Source: Polynucleobacter sp. UK-Kesae-W10 (lineage in GTDB: Bacteria; Pseudomonadota; Gammaproteobacteria; Burkholderiales; Burkholderiaceae). Taken from it: DNA of 64,000 bases. How positions within the stretch are numbered: the stretch's first letter is position 1; each line of letters begins with the position of its first letter. A program made the position numbers and the translations under genes. Below are positions 61,983-64,000 of this stretch, piece by piece. The DNA is taken from the NCBI RefSeq assembly GCF_018881575.1, contig NZ_JACVQB010000006.1, positions 124,001-188,000 on the forward strand, read 5' to 3'. The notes beneath the pieces were generated by a model. The model saw nothing but the letters and a program-made list of their open reading frames with translations. It had not been told where the DNA came from and did not search any database.

Positions 61983-64000
61983 ATGAATCAACACATGCGC
62001 CTCACTTGCTATCACTGCTCCAGTACCATCTTGCCGGGTGAGCTGGTTGAGGCTGAATTAGCCGGCTCTATCCGCGCCTTTTGTTGTGCTGGATGCATGG
62101 CGATTGCCCAAACGATTCATGGCGAGGGATTGGAAGTCTTTTATGCGCGCCGCGCACAATCCAGTGATAAGCCTGCAGCATATCTAGCAAACAATGAAAT
62201 TCCCGAGAAGCTAAAGCCTTATGACGACCCTTCTTTACGTGGTCGTTTTACAAGACCGTTTGGTGATGCAGGACAATTAGAAACGACATTGCGCCTGGAG
62301 AAAATTCGTTGTGCTGCCTGTGTGTGGTTATGTGAACAGCACTTGCGTCGAACCGTCGGCGTCAAAGATGTGCAAATTAATTATGTGACGCAAAAAGTGA
62401 TCGTGCATTTTTCACCTGATCAAACAAGTTTGGCGAGATTACTTTTTGAGATCGAAAGAATTGGTTACGAGGCATGGCCATTTGAACCATCGCTCTCCTT
62501 AGATAAGGCCAAAAAAGAGCGCCGACAGCTACTGACCAGATTGGGTGTTGCTATGTTGGGCATGATGCAGGTAATGATGTATGCCTGGCCGACGTATGTT
62601 GGTGCCGATATCACTCCCGAGTTTGAAGTCTTGTTGGGTTGGACAAGTTGGGCGTTGACGGTGCCGGTCATGGTGTACTCAGCAGGGCCAATATTCCAGG
62701 CAGCTTGGCGCAGCATGCAAACCTTTAGGCAGACGCATTTATTGGGGATGGATGTACCCATTGCACTGGCATTAGCATTGGCTTTTATTGCGGGCACGAT
62801 TAATTTGATTCGTGGCTCTGGTCAAAGCTACTTTGACTCCATCACGATGTTTGTGGCATTTATCTTGGCTGCGCGTTATGTAGAGTTATTGGCAAGACAG
62901 GACGCCCAAGGGGGGGCGGAAGCATTAGCGAAGCAATTGCCCGCAACTTGTGATCGTTTATCTGCTTACCCTGATACGCAGAAGGTGGAAGTAGTGCCGG
63001 TGGTGAACTGTAATCCCGGTGAAGTGCTGCGCGTCTCCCCTGGTGAAGTGGTGCCTGCTGATGGTATCTTGATTGAGAATGCTAGTGCACTAGATGAGTC
63101 TTTATTGACGGGCGAGTCAAAGCCGGTTGAGAAAAAAATTGGCGATCGGGTGTATGCAGGTACACACAATATTCTCAATCCCCTCATCATGAGGATTGAG
63201 GCGGTGGGTCAATCTACCCGAATTGCTGGTATCGCCTCTTTATTAGATCAAGCGCTACTGGCCAAGCCCATCATGGTGAGTTTGGCAGAGAAGTGGGCGG
63301 CTTACTTTGTGGCTTGTTTGCTTTGCAGTGCTTTCATCGCTTCGGCTATTTGGCTGTATTTTGATCCTAGTCGCGCTTGGACTGTATTGGTGTCTGTTCT
63401 AGTTGCTAGTTGCCCTTGTGCTTTATCGCTAGCTGTACCAACTGCAATGGCGGCATCGCAAGGCGCAGTTACAAAGTTAGGCTTATTGATTGTGCGTGGT
63501 CATGTCATGGAGGGCCTGGCCAAAGCCAGTGACCTCGTATTGGATAAAACTGGCACGCTGACGATGGGTCAGCCAGAGTTGCAAGAGGTTATTAATTTGC
63601 GTGCGGGCTATCGACGTGAAAATGCCTTGGCCTTAGCTGCGGTATTGGAGGCAGGGCAAAGACATCCGTTGGCACTTTCTTTGATGCGTGCCGCTACTGC
63701 TGAAAATTTATCTTTACCTACATTGAGTGAGCCAGTGATTAATCAACTGGGAAAAGGTTTAAGTTCAGGCGAGTATCGCTTAGGAAGTGCATTGTGGCTG
63801 GGGGTAGAGCAGAGTGCGCAATTAGGGCAATACGGTCAGGTGCATTTAGCGGATGCACAAGGATTAATAGCTAGCTTTGTATTTTTGGACACGCCTAGAG
63901 CAGGATTAGAGCAATTCCTAAAAGTAGTGAAGTCTAGAAAGATTGCAGTGCATTTAGTTTCTGGTGATGATCGCGCTACGGTTGCGTGGTGGGCACATCA
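61983..64000 (+). CDS. Heavy-metal P-type ATPase, CcoI/FixI-like copper exporter, 3'-truncated by window
   Basis: The open frame runs from ATG 61983 to the window end (over 670 codons, so incomplete). N-terminal cysteine-rich cation-binding region (CYHC and CCAGC), a heavy-metal-associated domain with CAAC, membrane segments, the TGES actuator motif, the copper channel motif SCPCALSLAVP and the phosphorylation site DKTGT. This architecture is that of CcoI/FixI, which supplies copper for cbb3-type cytochrome oxidase; ccoNOPQ genes may lie beyond the window. The last P-domain part is missing only through the window edge. Confidence 0.93.
   Translation, partial: MNQHMRLTCYHCSSTILPGELVEAELAGSIRAFCCAGCMAIAQTIHGEGLEVFYARRAQSSDKPAAYLANNEIPEKLKPYDDPSLRGRFTRPFGDAGQLETTLRLEKIRCAACVWLCEQHLRRTVGVKDVQINYVTQKVIVHFSPDQTSLARLLFEIERIGYEAWPFEPSLSLDKAKKERRQLLTRLGVAMLGMMQVMMYAWPTYVGADITPEFEVLLGWTSWALTVPVMVYSAGPIFQAAWRSMQTFRQTHLLGMDVPIALALALAFIAGTINLIRGSGQSYFDSITMFVAFILAARYVELLARQDAQGGAEALAKQLPATCDRLSAYPDTQKVEVVPVVNCNPGEVLRVSPGEVVPADGILIENASALDESLLTGESKPVEKKIGDRVYAGTHNILNPLIMRIEAVGQSTRIAGIASLLDQALLAKPIMVSLAEKWAAYFVACLLCSAFIASAIWLYFDPSRAWTVLVSVLVASCPCALSLAVPTAMAASQGAVTKLGLLIVRGHVMEGLAKASDLVLDKTGTLTMGQPELQEVINLRAGYRRENALALAAVLEAGQRHPLALSLMRAATAENLSLPTLSEPVINQLGKGLSSGEYRLGSALWLGVEQSAQLGQYGQVHLADAQGLIASFVFLDTPRAGLEQFLKVVKSRKIAVHLVSGDDRATVAWWAH

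Overview
The window looks like a chromosomal segment of a free-living betaproteobacterium, most likely Burkholderiaceae and plausibly Polynucleobacter. This is inferred from moderate base composition, orphan Bug/TTT-type receptors, a complete System I cytochrome c maturation operon, a phasin, and short intergenic gaps with many ATGA/TTGA/GTGA overlaps. No search was run. No complete tRNA or rRNA gene is present.

Left end (1-8.8 kb), accessory: a type I secretion system (ABC exporter cut by the window edge, HlyD-like adaptor, TolC-like channel) is followed by a signal-less multidomain GH18 chitinase that may be its cargo. Then comes a scar zone. Two exact 51-bp copies of the 3' half of a tRNA-Met(CAT), each followed by the same terminator hairpin, bracket a 2.9-kb segment. 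That segment holds a 3' half of tRNA-Arg(TCT) and one autotransporter adhesin-like gene. I read this as successive tRNA-targeted integrations that lost their integrases and kept surface or secreted cargo.

8.8-19.3 kb: periplasmic and housekeeping genes (histidine phosphatase, SodC, FolB, AlkB-type dioxygenase, small unknown proteins). An Rrf2 regulator / DEDDh exonuclease-GIY-YIG fusion / Cry-DASH run follows, then a double-cupin ChrR-like protein, hydroxypyruvate isomerase and an OxlT-type MFS carrier. 19.3-28.9 kb: gamma-glutamyltransferase-like enzyme, FrnE-like DsbA protein, secretory lipase, an OsmC-YcaO fusion, a periplasmic alpha/beta hydrolase, an SDR and ketopantoate reductase.

28.8-33.5 kb: a photolyase-centred cluster: HNH nuclease, TIGR03643 protein, iron-sulfur (6-4)-type photolyase, DUF2256, SDR, DCC thiol protein, chalcone-isomerase-like protein and DUF3833 lipoprotein. 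Two of its transcription units share a 35-bp motif that abuts the start codon and lies between divergent genes. This is the best candidate here for a little-described regulatory system.

33.5-49.6 kb: SDR, TRAP dicarboxylate-type transporter (DctP plus fused DctQM), small secreted proteins, AhpF/AhpC, SYLF-like lipoprotein, phasin, DUF2237/histone-deacetylase-like pair, DUF2452, quinone oxidoreductase, MBL-fold hydrolase, MarR/flavodoxin pair, cytochrome b561 and two YceI proteins. 49.7-56.6 kb: ccmABCDEFGHI. 56.6-64 kb: orphan TAXI receptor, two Bug receptors, a 2OG-Fe dioxygenase, an MFS carrier and the 5' part of a CcoI/FixI-like copper P-type ATPase, which fits the cytochrome theme.
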